Shown one piece after another: positions 43,210-52,526 of a DNA stretch of 64,000 nucleotides. The position numbers and the translations under genes were made by a program. The DNA lies in the NCBI RefSeq assembly GCF_900143685.1, contig NZ_LT671675.1:1667985-1731984 (forward strand), written 5' to 3'. The notes beneath the pieces were generated by a model. It ran no database searches. It was not told the DNA's origin and saw only the letters and a list, made by a program, of their open reading frames with translations. The stretch's first letter is position 1. The number at the start of each line of letters is the position of its first letter. The DNA is from Parolsenella massiliensis. GTDB lineage: Bacteria > Actinomycetota > Coriobacteriia > Coriobacteriales > Atopobiaceae.

Positions 43210-43285
43210 TTGACATTCTATTTTTATTCATTTATCTTTTCGCACTTATGCCGCGTGCTGGGGTTTTGTTCCTGGCACGCGGCAT
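43210..43285 (+). promoter_or_regulatory. Divergent plus-strand promoter followed by a hairpin
   Basis: On the plus strand, -35 TTGACA (43210-43215), 17-nt AT-rich spacer and -10 TATCTT (43233-43238). The predicted start falls just before a perfect 11-bp hairpin (43248-43258 with 43275-43285, 16-nt loop). No plus-strand ORF with a ribosome binding site follows, so it could give an untranslated RNA. The rest of the rplL-rpoB gap (43286-43382) shows nothing clear. Confidence 0.5.
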
Positions 43286-43382
43286 TCTTATGTGGAGACG
43301 GTATGTGCAAGCTGGGGGTTTGTCTCGCAAGCGCCCCTCAGCGACATTTGCGAGCGGCACTCCCCCACCGGCCAGCGGCACG

Positions 43383-43418
43383 AAAAAAGGCCCCGTACCG
43401 GTTAATCGGTACGGGGCC
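43383..43418 (-). terminator. Terminator after rplL
   Basis: A perfect 12-bp stem (43389-43400 with 43407-43418) runs into six T residues on the minus strand, 52 nt past rplL. It uncouples rplJL from rpoBC. Confidence 0.92.
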
Positions 43419-43470
43419 CTGCGTAACTCAAGCTGCCTTGCGGCAGGAAGCACCGGATGGTGCCGAGAAG

Positions 43471-43848
43471 TTACTTGAGGGAGACGGCAGCGCCGGCAGC
43501 CTCGAGCTTCTCCTTGGCGGCCTCGGCGTCCTCCTTCTTGGCACCCTCGAGGACGGCCTTCGGGGCGCTCTCGACGACCTCCTTGGCCTCCTTCAGGCCA
43601 AGGCTGGTGAGCTCGCGGACGACCTTGATGACGGCGATCTTGTTGTCGCCGAAGCCCTCGAGGACGACGTCGAAGTTCGTCTTCTCCTCAGCGGCGGCCT
43701 CGCCGGCAGCGGGAGCGGCGACGACGGCGGCAGGAGCGGCGGCGGAGACACCAAAGGTGTCCTCGATGGCCTTGACGAGCTCGGAGGCCTCGAGAAGGGT
43801 CATTTCCTTAAGGGCATCGATGATCTCATCGGTGGTGAGCTTAGCCAT
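43471..43848 (-). CDS. rplL: 50S ribosomal protein L7/L12
   Basis: Stalk protein that recruits translation GTPases. It has 125 residues: N-terminal dimer helix ([18 protein letters not shown]), an Ala/Pro-rich hinge at about 35-55, and the C-terminal domain with [17 protein letters not shown] and [10 protein letters not shown]. Confidence 0.98.
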   Translation of the reverse strand: MAKLTTDEIIDALKEMTLLEASELVKAIEDTFGVSAAAPAAVVAAPAAGEAAAEEKTNFDVVLEGFGDNKIAVIKVVRELTSLGLKEAKEVVESAPKAVLEGAKKEDAEAAKEKLEAAGAAVSLK

Positions 43849-43947
43849 TTCTAAGTCCTTTCATAGCTCATGCGTTTAGGCATGAAGTTCTTCGTAGGTC
43901 GACGCGCGGATGCGCGCCTGGTTCGCGGACAAGCCGCAAGGTTGCCG

Positions 43948-44466
43948 CTAGGCAGCCTTCTGCTCGGAAACCTGCTGGATCGAGCGGGCAAGACCGGAGG
44001 AAACACCATTGACGCACACGGCGATGTCGCGGGCGAAGCCATTGATGAGACCGGCGATCTGGCCGAGGAGCTGCTCCTTGGAGGGCAGGTCAGCGATGGC
44101 GATGACCTCCTCGGCGGAGACGACCTGGCCATCGGTGATGCCACCACGGAACTCAATCTTGTTGAGCTTCTTGGAGGCCTCCTTGATGACCTTGGCGGCA
44201 GCGGCGGGATCGCTCTCATAGAACACGCAGGCGACGGTGCCCTCGAGGCAATCGTCGATGGCGGGCATCTCGGCCTTCTCGAGCGCGATGCGCACGATGT
44301 TGTTCTTGTAGACCTTCATGTGCGCGCCGGCCTCACGCAGACCGCGACGAAGCTCCTGCGTCTCCTTGACGGTGAGACCACGGTAATCGATCACGAACAG
44401 ACCCGCGGAAGCCTCCAGGGAAGCGGAGACCTTCTCGAGCATGTCGATCTTGGACTGAGCTGGCAT
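43948..44466 (-). CDS. rplJ: 50S ribosomal protein L10
   Basis: Stalk base protein of 172 residues that anchors L7/L12 dimers. MPAQSKIDMLEKVSASL start, VIDYRGLTVKETQELR, helical C-terminus for L12. The ATG at 44466 follows GGGGAGGTG. As L10(L12)4 it binds its own leader in other bacteria; the leader is recognisable upstream. Confidence 0.98.
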   Translation of the reverse strand: MPAQSKIDMLEKVSASLEASAGLFVIDYRGLTVKETQELRRGLREAGAHMKVYKNNIVRIALEKAEMPAIDDCLEGTVACVFYESDPAAAAKVIKEASKKLNKIEFRGGITDGQVVSAEEVIAIADLPSKEQLLGQIAGLINGFARDIAVCVNGVSSGLARSIQQVSEQKAA

Positions 44467-44533
44467 ACGTACACCTCCCCTCGAGCGTGCTAGGGCACGT
44501 CTCGCCACTAGGCGGGACTTCGCTCGAGGAAGA

Positions 44534-44573
44534 ACAAAGACCCCGCCCGGCGCTCGGCCAGACGGGGTCTCAA
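44534..44573 (-). terminator. Attenuator-like hairpin in the rplJ leader
   Basis: A GC-rich stem whose outer arms are 9-nt inverted repeats of AGACCCCG type is followed on the minus strand by TTTGTTCTT, 70 nt before the rplJ start. A second 9-bp inverted repeat (44467-44535 region, CCTCGAGCG with CGCTCGAGG) lies between it and the start codon. Confidence 0.6.
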
Positions 44574-44582
44574 CAATTTCAC

Positions 44583-44662
44583 TCGTTGGACCACCTCGGC
44601 AGGCGGGCTAACCCCTTAGGCCCTTGCGGGCACCGGCTGTCTCTGGCAGCGGACGTGCTATG
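44583..44662 (-). ncRNA. Ribosomal protein L10 leader
   Basis: Read on the minus strand the leader contains CCAGAGACAGCCGGTGC, then a short stem, TAAGGGG, and CCTGCCGAGGT. These are the conserved blocks of the L10-leader kink-turn structure that L10-L12 binds to repress rplJL. It lies between the rplJ promoter and the attenuator-like hairpin. Confidence 0.8.
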
Positions 44663-44677
44663 TGCATAACAGTAGAA

Positions 44678-44728
44678 ATGATATTCCGCCCGCCTCGGAA
44701 GTCAAGGACAATCCGAGACGGGCGGAAT
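44678..44728 (-). promoter_or_regulatory. rplJ promoter embedded in the rplA 3' hairpin
   Basis: On the minus strand, -35 TTGACT (44705-44700), 16-nt spacer and -10 TATCAT (44683-44678). The same bases form a 17-nt inverted repeat with one mismatch (44683-44699 with 44712-44728), 29 nt past rplA: the -35 sits in the loop and the -10 at the stem base. Confidence 0.72.
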
Positions 44729-44757
44729 AGTTCACGCTTTGTGCAAACTCTTGGGAA

Positions 44758-45465
44758 CTAGTCCTCGAGGAGGTTGCGGGTGATGGTGCTGTCGACCTTG
44801 ACGCCGGGGCCCATCGTGGAGGCAAGGGAGACGGACTTGATGTACTTGCCCTTGGCAGAGGACGGCTTGACGCGAAGAATCTCGTTCAGCAGAACGCCGT
44901 AGTTCTCGACGATCTGCTCGAGCGGGAAGGACACGCGGCCCACGGCGACGTGGCAGATGCCGTAACGGTCGGCGCGGTACTCGACGCGGCCAGCCTTGAG
45001 CTCGTTGACCATCTTGGCGACGTCCATGGTCACCGTGCCGAGCTTGGGGTTCGGCATGAGGCCACGGGGGCCGAGGATCTTGCCGAGACGGCCGACCTTG
45101 GCCATCATCGGGGGCGTGGCGATGGCGGCATCGAAGTCGATGTTGCCAGCCTGGACCTGGGCGACGAGGTCATCGGAGCCCACGAGGTCGGCGCCGGCCT
45201 CCTCGGCGGCACGAGCCTGCTCGCCCTCGGCGAAGACGGCGACGCGGACGGTCTTGCCGGTGCCGTGAGGCAGCGCGATGGAGCCACGGATGTTCTGGTC
45301 GGCCTTGCGGGTGTCGACGCCGAGGCGGAACGTGGCCTCGATCGTCTCGTCGAAGCCGGCGAACGCGACCTCCTTGACGAGGGCAGCGGCCTCCTTCGGC
45401 GTGTAGAGCTTGCCGGCCTCAATCTTGGCGGCGGCGGCGTTGTACTTCTTACCGTGCTTAGGCAT
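44758..45465 (-). CDS. rplA: 50S ribosomal protein L1
   Basis: L1-stalk protein of 235 residues; repressor of its own operon in E. coli. [16 protein letters not shown] start, [19 protein letters not shown] signature. The ATG at 45465 follows GGAGGAAA; the longer frame is rejected. Confidence 0.98.
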   Translation of the reverse strand: MPKHGKKYNAAAAKIEAGKLYTPKEAAALVKEVAFAGFDETIEATFRLGVDTRKADQNIRGSIALPHGTGKTVRVAVFAEGEQARAAEEAGADLVGSDDLVAQVQAGNIDFDAAIATPPMMAKVGRLGKILGPRGLMPNPKLGTVTMDVAKMVNELKAGRVEYRADRYGICHVAVGRVSFPLEQIVENYGVLLNEILRVKPSSAKGKYIKSVSLASTMGPGVKVDSTITRNLLED

Positions 45466-45578
45466 GTTGTTTCCTCCTGTGGTCACAGGGCTTGCGCCCT
45501 CCCACATCTAGCGGCGCCTTGGCGCCGAGCTTAGCCAGCATGCGCTGGCGGGGTACCTGGATGCGAAGGCTCTGAGAG

Positions 45579-46007
45579 CTACTCGGCGATGGTGACGCCC
45601 ATGGAGCGAGCGGTGCCGGCGATAATCTTCTTGGCGCCCTCGATGTCGTTGGCGTTGAGGTCCGGCATCTTGATCTCGGCGATCTTGGTGAGCTGCTCCT
45701 GCGTGAGCTGGCCGACCTTGTCGCGCTGGGGAACGCCGGAGCCACCCTTGAGGCCGAGCTCCTTCTTGATGAGCTCAGCGGCGGGCGACGTCTTGCAGAT
45801 GAACGTGAAGGAGCGGTCCTCGTAGACGGAGATCTCGACGGGGATGATGTCGCCCTTCTTGTCCTGCGTGGCGGCGTTGAACGCCTGGCAGAACTGCATG
45901 ATGTTGACCTGGGCGGCACCAAGGGCCGGGCCGATCGGGGGCGCGGGGTTAGCGGCGCCAGCCGGAATCTGGAGCTTGATGAAGTTGACAACCTTCTTCT
46001 CAGCCAT
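45579..46007 (-). CDS. rplK: 50S ribosomal protein L11
   Basis: GTPase-associated-centre protein, thiopeptide site, 142 residues: [20 protein letters not shown] and the C-terminal [20 protein letters not shown]. The second of two close ATGs (46007) is used because AAGGGA is 6-7 nt upstream of it. Confidence 0.98.
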   Translation of the reverse strand: MAEKKVVNFIKLQIPAGAANPAPPIGPALGAAQVNIMQFCQAFNAATQDKKGDIIPVEISVYEDRSFTFICKTSPAAELIKKELGLKGGSGVPQRDKVGQLTQEQLTKIAEIKMPDLNANDIEGAKKIIAGTARSMGVTIAE

Positions 46008-46118
46008 TGTCATTCCCTTTCAATGCGAAGTTACAAAGCGTGTGTACTACGTGCTATGTCGTGCCTGCCCCACAGAAGCATTCCTCACCGAAAGAGGGGC
46101 GGGCGAGTGTTGCCAAAC

Positions 46119-46667
46119 CTAGGCGATGACGGAGACCTGGTCGAGGTTGAGCTCGACGGGCGTCTCGCGGCCAAAGATCGTGAGCATGACCTTGACCTTG
46201 CCGGACTCGGCGTTGACCTCGGAGATGAGACCGTCGAAGTCTGCGAGCGGGCCGTTGAGGACGCGGACCGACATGCCAGCCTCGAGGTTGGTCGAGGTGC
46301 GGTGAGCGGTGGGAGCGACGCCAGCCCTGGGGTTGGATCGACGCATGATCTTGTTGAACTCCTCGCGGGAGAGCGGGGCGGGCTTGCCGTCGATGCCCAC
46401 GAAGCCGGTGACGCCGGGCGTGTTGCGAACGACCTGCCAGGAGTTGTCGTCCATCTCCATGCGGACCAGAACGTAGCCAGGGAAGACCTTGGACTCCTTG
46501 GTCTCGCGCTTGCCGCCTTCCTTGATCTCCGTGACCTCCTCGGTGGGGATCTTGATGTCGACGACCACGTTCTCAAGGCCATAGGTCTCGATGCGGTGCT
46601 CGAGGTCGTTCTTCACCTTGTTCTCGTAGCCCGAGTAGGTGTGGATCACATACCAACGCTTCGCCAT
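46119..46667 (-). CDS. nusG: Transcription termination/antitermination factor NusG
   Basis: Couples RNA polymerase to Rho or the ribosome (with S10). It has 182 residues: NGN domain from [18 protein letters not shown] domain near 125 ([20 protein letters not shown]). It starts one base after secE. Confidence 0.97.
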   Translation of the reverse strand: MAKRWYVIHTYSGYENKVKNDLEHRIETYGLENVVVDIKIPTEEVTEIKEGGKRETKESKVFPGYVLVRMEMDDNSWQVVRNTPGVTGFVGIDGKPAPLSREEFNKIMRRSNPRAGVAPTAHRTSTNLEAGMSVRVLNGPLADFDGLISEVNAESGKVKVMLTIFGRETPVELNLDQVSVIA

Positions 46668-46668
46668 G

Positions 46669-47025
46669 TTAGCCCCTCAGTCCGGAGTAGCCGACGAGAG
46701 CCGCAACGACACCCGTGTCGACGAGCCAGACGGCAACGCCAAAGACGACGAGCATGACGATGACGGCAACAGAGTAGTTCTTGAGCTCGCCCTTGGAGGG
46801 CCAGGTCACTCGGTGCATCTCGGACTTAACGTCTGCGAACCAGCCGCGGATGCGAGCGAAGTGCTTCTTCTTGGGAGCGGCCTTCTTGGCGCTGGCCGTG
46901 GCCTGCGCAGGGGCGGCCTTCTTGGGCGCGTTGACCTGGGAGGCAGCGTGCTTCTCCTCGAGCTCCTTGCGCTCGGCGGCACGCGCCTTGCGGGCGCTCC
47001 TCTTCTGGCGATCCTTGTTGGCCAT
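46669..47025 (-). CDS. secE: Protein translocase subunit SecE
   Basis: Clamps SecY in the membrane. It has 118 residues: a long basic Ala/Lys-rich N-terminus (about 60 residues), then the amphipathic helix with the conserved [10 protein letters not shown] and one membrane span ([17 protein letters not shown]). The ATG at 47025 follows GAAGGGA. Confidence 0.96.
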   Translation of the reverse strand: MANKDRQKRSARKARAAERKELEEKHAASQVNAPKKAAPAQATASAKKAAPKKKHFARIRGWFADVKSEMHRVTWPSKGELKNYSVAVIVMLVVFGVAVWLVDTGVVAALVGYSGLRG

Positions 47026-47101
47026 TCTTATCCCTTCGGGCGAGGCCTCGTACAATCATGGAAACCGGCCTTCCGCAAGGGAAGACCGGTAGTAAGTCTG
47101 G

Positions 47102-47174
47102 CAGGCCAGGTAGGACTCGAACCCACAACAAACGGTTTTGGAGACCGCCGCTCTACCATTGGAGCTACTGGCCT
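47102..47174 (-). tRNA. tRNA-Trp (CCA)
   Basis: A 73-nt cloverleaf on the minus strand, 7-bp acceptor AGGCCAG/CTGGCCT, anticodon CCA in TCTCCAAA, T-loop GTTCGAGTC. No encoded 3' CCA, unlike the other tRNAs here. It lies between rpmG and secE. Confidence 0.97.
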
Positions 47175-47192
47175 GTAAGGGGGATTCCCGAC

Positions 47193-47342
47193 TTAGCGGG
47201 TCTCCTTGTGAAGCGTGTGCTTGCGGCACCACGGGCAGTACTTCTTGAGCTCCATGCGCTCAGGATTGTTCTGCTTGTTCTTCTTGGTGGTGTAATTGCG
47301 GCGCTTGCACTCGGTGCAGGCGAGGGTAACCATCGTACGCAT
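47193..47342 (-). CDS. rpmG: 50S ribosomal protein L33
   Basis: A 49-residue protein: [19 protein letters not shown] start and [15 protein letters not shown]. Both Cys pairs are present, so it is the zinc-binding form. The ATG follows AGGAGGAAA. It is upstream of tRNA-Trp-secE-nusG as in many actinobacteria. Confidence 0.97.
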   Translation of the reverse strand: MRTMVTLACTECKRRNYTTKKNKQNNPERMELKKYCPWCRKHTLHKETR

Positions 47343-47398
47343 TGCTTTCCTCCTGATGAGTCATGGCCAAGACTGTCTCAGCCATGGCGCGGTCGAAT

Positions 47399-47427
47399 AC
47401 ATTACCAGCGTATTGAGCGTCCGTCAA
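47399..47427 (-). promoter_or_regulatory. Promoter of rpmG-tRNA-Trp-secE-nusG
   Basis: On the minus strand, -35 TTGACG (47427-47422), 17-nt spacer, extended -10 TGG before TAATGT (47404-47399). Confidence 0.7.
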
Positions 47428-47480
47428 CACAAATGCGCCCGAAATCTTTCGGATCGACGCGCCTCAACAAAAGCCCCACG

Positions 47481-47512
47481 AAAAAGGCCCGGCTCCAAAA
47501 GGAGTCGGGCCT
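47481..47512 (-). terminator. Terminator after tuf
   Basis: A 12-bp stem with one mismatch and a 4-nt loop is followed by TTTTT on the minus strand, 24 nt past the tuf stop. Confidence 0.92.
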
Positions 47513-47536
47513 AAAAGTCACTGAGAGAGACTAAAT

Positions 47537-48727
<1,191 letters not shown>

Positions 48728-48823
48728 TGCCATCCTCCTCATGGATGCTAGCTTTAGGCCTTGACGGCCCTTTTGCCTATTAATATGTCCAGCGGCGCCG
48801 CTTGCGCGACGCCGCGAGGGCTC

Positions 48824-48900
48824 TGGTAGCGGTGACTGGATTCGAACCAGTGACGCCGCGGGTATGAACCGCGTGCTCTAACCAACTGAGCTACACCGCC
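48824..48900 (-). tRNA. tRNA-Met (CAT)
   Basis: A 77-nt cloverleaf including encoded CCA. Anticodon CAT in TTCATAC; acceptor starts GGCGGTG with a G-U first pair. It is probably the elongator type; tRNA-Ile2 with a modified C34 is the alternative. It lies 97 nt upstream of tuf. Confidence 0.92.
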
Positions 48901-48909
48901 ATGCTTGAA

Positions 48910-48985
48910 TGGAGCCCGCGACCGGATTTGAACCGGTGACCTCTTCGTTACCAACGAAGTGCTCTACCTACTGAGCTACACGGGC
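48910..48985 (-). tRNA. tRNA-Thr (GGT)
   Basis: A 76-nt cloverleaf with encoded CCA, acceptor GCCCGTG, anticodon GGT in TTGGTAA. Confidence 0.96.
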
Positions 48986-48986
48986 A

Positions 48987-49069
48987 TGGTGGGGATGCTT
49001 GGACTCGAACCAAGGAACCCGAAGGAGCGGATTTACAGTCCGCCGCAGTTGCCGCTGTGCCACATCCCC
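48987..49069 (-). tRNA. tRNA-Tyr (GTA)
   Basis: An 83-nt cloverleaf with encoded CCA, long variable arm, acceptor GGGGATG and anticodon GTA in CTGTAAA. First gene of the tRNA-tuf transcript. Confidence 0.96.
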
Positions 49070-49120
49070 ATACCGTTTTCAAGCGACCGCGTGGGGACGT
49101 TCCCCCTCGCAGCGGAAAGC

Positions 49121-49149
49121 ATATTACAAGGCCTGGGAAACCTTGTCAA
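49121..49149 (-). promoter_or_regulatory. Promoter of the tRNA-Tyr/Thr/Met-tuf operon
   Basis: On the minus strand, -35 TTGACA (49149-49144), 17-nt spacer and -10 TAATAT (49126-49121), the strongest promoter match in the window. 49150-49285 upstream holds nothing else clear. Confidence 0.9.
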
Positions 49150-49285
49150 CGTATTCCACCCATCCGGGCGTCTCTATACTCTTTTTGGTGTTTACCTGCG
49201 GGTTTGCTATTGAGGCTGCAATCAGCCGGAAAATTTTTTTGAAAAGTTGCTTGCGAGCGTGCAGAGAATGGCCACAAGCGGCATG

Positions 49286-49308
49286 AAAAAGGGCCCCGAA
49301 TGGGGCCC
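49286..49308 (-). terminator. Terminator after tRNA-Thr (TGT)
   Basis: A 7-bp GGGCCCC/GGGGCCC stem and 4-nt loop are followed by TTTTT on the minus strand, 9 nt past the tRNA. Confidence 0.9.
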
Positions 49309-49316
49309 TGAATGCT

Positions 49317-49391
49317 TGGAGCCAACGATAGGAATCGAACCTACAACGGCCTGTTTACAAGACAGGGGCTCTACCATTGAGCTACGTTGGC
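49317..49391 (-). tRNA. tRNA-Thr (TGT)
   Basis: A 75-nt cloverleaf with encoded CCA, acceptor GCCAACG, anticodon TGT in CTTGTAA. Confidence 0.96.
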
Positions 49392-49458
49392 GTATGTGCT
49401 GCCCACTTGGGCTGCCCTTGCATGGTAGCCGATATGGCGGCCGGGCGCCACGGACGGG

Positions 49459-50007
49459 CTAGCGCCCGAGCAGGGCGTTGAGCTTCGTGAGGGTCTTGGG
49501 GTCGAGCCGGTCCTCCACCGTGAGCTTGCCATGGCGGCGGTCGTTGATGTCGACCTCTCGCTCGGAGTCGAGCACGTCGATCTCGTGCGCGAGCATGGCG
49601 CTCGATATGCGCGTCACGGGGATGCCTCCCACGGTTGCCCTGATCGCGTTGTCGGAGGTGACGACCGTGACCTCGCGGGACTGCCTGCGGCACTCCCCCA
49701 CGAGCTTCTCGATCACGGTGTCCGCGGTGACACCCGTGGGCGAGAAGATCATGCGAACGCCCGCACGGCGAAGCTCGGGGTGCTCGGGATTCACGTTTCC
49801 GGCGGCGTCAAAGACGATGACCGGCTCGTAGCGGCCCTGGGCAAACGCCGCGACGTCTCCCACGAGCAGCTCCCTGGCGCGGTCGAACGGGTCATGGTCG
49901 AGCTGGCGAGGGTCGGGCTCGTCCATGAGGCGCTTGTAGCGCGGCGTCCCGAATATGACGTTGTATCCGTCCACGACGAGCAGCTCGTGGTCCGAGCGCT
50001 TAGTCAA
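49459..50007 (-). CDS. rae1: YacP-type NYN-domain endoribonuclease
   Basis: It has 182 residues with a PIN-like NYN fold: LLVVDGYNVIFG near the start (catalytic-type Asp), VIVFDAAGN, TADTVIEKLV and VVTSDNAIR supply the acidic cluster. In Bacillus the homologue Rae1 cuts mRNA in the ribosomal A site. The start is TTG overlapping the rlmB stop, with GGAG upstream; there is no in-frame ATG before residue 28. It is directly after rlmB, the order seen in Bacillus (yacO-yacP). Confidence 0.85.
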   Translation of the reverse strand: MTKRSDHELLVVDGYNVIFGTPRYKRLMDEPDPRQLDHDPFDRARELLVGDVAAFAQGRYEPVIVFDAAGNVNPEHPELRRAGVRMIFSPTGVTADTVIEKLVGECRRQSREVTVVTSDNAIRATVGGIPVTRISSAMLAHEIDVLDSEREVDINDRRHGKLTVEDRLDPKTLTKLNALLGR

Positions 50008-51037
50008 GGTCGGTCTCCGAGAAGTCGAACTCAGAGGTGTCGGGCAGGTCGTAGCCCGTCTCGTAGGCGTCGTCCGTGATTGCGGCGGCGGCCGTGTCGC
50101 CCGTCATGTCGCGACGAAGCCACTCGTAGGCGATGGCCGTCGTAGCCTGGGCGACGTTGAGCGACTCCACGACGCCACGCTGCGGGAGCTTGAACTCGAA
50201 GTCGCAGTGCTCGCGCACGAGACGGGAGATGCCGGAGCCCTCCGAGCCCATCACGAGCGCGAGGCGCCCCGAGACGGGGGCGTCCCACACGAGGTCATGG
50301 GCGTGCTCGGTGGCTCCACCGGCCCAGAACCCATGCTCCTTGAGCTCATCGAGGGCGGTCGCCAGATTGGACACCTGTGCGATGGGCAGGTGCATGACGG
50401 CACCGGCGCTCGTCTTGTAGGCGCCGACGCCAACGCGTGCGGCTCGCGACTTGGCGACGACGACGCCCGCCGCGCCCACGACCTCGGCCGTGCGGACGAT
50501 GGCTCCGAAGTTGCCCTCATCGGTCACGTGGTCGAGCACGATGACCAGGGCATTGCCCTCCCCCGCCGCGTCGATGACGTCTCGCAGGGACGCGTAGCGA
50601 TAGGGACGGACCCTCAGCATGACACCCTGGTGGGCGCCGTGCGAGGAGAGCGAGTCAAGGATGGGCTTGGCCACGCGCTCGACCTCGACGCCATCCACCG
50701 CGAGGCGGCGGGCAAGCTCGGTGAGCGCGGGATCGGCGTTACCGGAGTCCTTCTGGATGAGCGCGCGCATGACGGGAAGTCCCAGGTCAAGCGCCTCGGA
50801 AACGGCACGGCGACCCTCGATGAGGTCGCCCTTGGAGCCGCCGCGGCGAGCGTCGCCGCGCCCGGCGGGACGCGGGGCGCCCTGCTGGGGCCTGCCGGAC
50901 CTACACTGCAGACGGGAGTCCTGCTGCCTTTTGCCCTGATAGCCCTGGGAGCGCTGGGGTCCCTTGCTCCCGCGTCCGGACGACGCACGCCCCGAGCCGC
51001 CGCGGGACGGCTTGGGGGCGCCTTGCCTTCTCGCCAT
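50000..51037 (-). CDS. rlmB: 23S rRNA (guanosine 2'-O) methyltransferase, SPOUT family
   Basis: It has 345 residues. The first 65 or so are a disordered Arg/Gly/Gln/Ser-rich tail, absent from E. coli RlmB. Then comes the substrate-binding domain (DLIEGRRAVSEAL) and the trefoil-knot SPOUT domain: LDHVTDEGNFGAIVRTAE, VMGSEGSGISRLV, and VVESLNVAQATTAI. RlmB modifies G2251; a TrmH-like tRNA target is the alternative. It lies 2 nt after cysS. Confidence 0.9.
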   Translation of the reverse strand: MARRQGAPKPSRGGSGRASSGRGSKGPQRSQGYQGKRQQDSRLQCRSGRPQQGAPRPAGRGDARRGGSKGDLIEGRRAVSEALDLGLPVMRALIQKDSGNADPALTELARRLAVDGVEVERVAKPILDSLSSHGAHQGVMLRVRPYRYASLRDVIDAAGEGNALVIVLDHVTDEGNFGAIVRTAEVVGAAGVVVAKSRAARVGVGAYKTSAGAVMHLPIAQVSNLATALDELKEHGFWAGGATEHAHDLVWDAPVSGRLALVMGSEGSGISRLVREHCDFEFKLPQRGVVESLNVAQATTAIAYEWLRRDMTGDTAAAAITDDAYETGYDLPDTSEFDFSETDLD

Positions 51038-51039
51038 GG

Positions 51040-52524
51040 CTAGGCCTCCTTCGCGGGCTTGATGCGGGTACCGGCGGCCGTGTCCTCGACGACGAGGCCC
51101 AGGGCGGCGATGCCGTCGCGGATGGCGTCGGCCACGGCCCAGTTCTTGGCGGCGCGGGCCTCGGCGCGGGCGGCTACGAGGGCGTCTGCGGCCTCGTTGG
51201 CGTCATCGCCGGCGTATCCCGCCTGCGCGGCGGCGAGCTCCACGAGCTCATGGGGCAGCTCGGAGGCGCTCGGACGCACGGACTCGATGCCTAGGACGCC
51301 AAGAAGCTCGACGAGCGCGTCCGACGCACGCAGCGCCACGGCACCCGACGCGTTGGCGCCCGCCTCGTCCAGGTAGGTGTTGGCCTTCGTCACGAGGCCG
51401 AACAGCGCGGCAAGCGCGCCGGCGGTGTTGAAGTCGTCGTCCATCTGGCGGGTGAACTCGGACGAGGCCTCGTCGACGGCGGCGCCGAACGCACGGTCTG
51501 CGTCATTGAGCTCGTGGGAGCTCTCGCAGGAGCTCTCGGCAGCCCAACGCAGGTTGGCGACGGTTCCGCGCACGCGCTCGAGCGTACCCACGGCGCCGTC
51601 GAGGCGGTCGAACGAGAAGTCGAGCGGCGAGCGGTAGTGGGTCTGGAGCATGAGCAGGCGCACGGCGTCTGCCGGGTACTTGTCCAGGACCTCCTTGAGC
51701 GTGTAGAAGTTGCCGAGGCTCTTGCTCATCTTCTCGCCGTCGATGAGCAGCATGCCCGTGTGCATCCACACGTTGGCGAGCGGCTCGTGCCAGCAGCAGA
51801 CGGCCTGGGCGTACTCGTTCTCGTGGTGGGGGAACTGCAGGTCCTGGCCGCCACCGTGGATGTCGATGGGCGTGCCGAGGTAGCGGTGCACCATGGCGGA
51901 GCACTCCGTGTGCCAGCCGGGACGGCCCTTGCCCCACGGAGAGTCCCACATGGGCTCGCCGGGCTTGGCGGCCTTCCACAGCGCGAAGTCGAGCGGGTCT
52001 CGCTTCTCGTCGTTGGCCTCGATGCGGGCGCCCACCTTGAGGTCGTCGACGTTTCTGCCCGAGACCGTGCCGTAGCTGGGATCGCTGCGGACGGAGAAGT
52101 AGACGTCACCGTTGCCGGGCGCATAGGCATGGCCTTGATCGATGAGGCCCTGGATCATCTCGATCATCGCGGGGATCTCTCGCGTGGCGCGCGGGCGGAT
52201 GTCGGGGTCGAGCACGCCCAGGCGGTGCATCTGCTCGATGAAGGCGCCGGAGAACTCCGAGGCCACCTCCTCGGGCGTGCGGCCTTGCTCGTTGGCGCGG
52301 TTGATGATCTTGTCGTCCACGTCCGTGAGGTTCTGGGCGAACGTCACCTGGTAGCCCTTGTAGGACAGGTAGCGGCGGATGACGTCGAACGCTAGGAACG
52401 TGCGGCCGTTGCCCACGTGGATCTGGTCGTAGACGGTGGGACCGCAGACGTACATGCGGATCTTGCCGGGCTCGATGGGCGTGAGCTCGACCTTCTTGTG
52501 AAGCTGGGTGTTGTAGACGAGCAT
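51040..52524 (-). CDS. cysS: Cysteinyl-tRNA synthetase
   Basis: Charges tRNA-Cys. It has 494 residues, class I: HVGN (HIGH motif) at 36-39, zinc ligands Cys27 and the WHTEC Cys, and EKMSKSLGN. The C-terminus carries a helical anticodon-binding region. It lies 2 nt after cysE, coupling Cys synthesis and use. Confidence 0.97.
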   Translation of the reverse strand: MLVYNTQLHKKVELTPIEPGKIRMYVCGPTVYDQIHVGNGRTFLAFDVIRRYLSYKGYQVTFAQNLTDVDDKIINRANEQGRTPEEVASEFSGAFIEQMHRLGVLDPDIRPRATREIPAMIEMIQGLIDQGHAYAPGNGDVYFSVRSDPSYGTVSGRNVDDLKVGARIEANDEKRDPLDFALWKAAKPGEPMWDSPWGKGRPGWHTECSAMVHRYLGTPIDIHGGGQDLQFPHHENEYAQAVCCWHEPLANVWMHTGMLLIDGEKMSKSLGNFYTLKEVLDKYPADAVRLLMLQTHYRSPLDFSFDRLDGAVGTLERVRGTVANLRWAAESSCESSHELNDADRAFGAAVDEASSEFTRQMDDDFNTAGALAALFGLVTKANTYLDEAGANASGAVALRASDALVELLGVLGIESVRPSASELPHELVELAAAQAGYAGDDANEAADALVAARAEARAAKNWAVADAIRDGIAALGLVVEDTAAGTRIKPAKEA

Positions 52525-52526
52525 GG

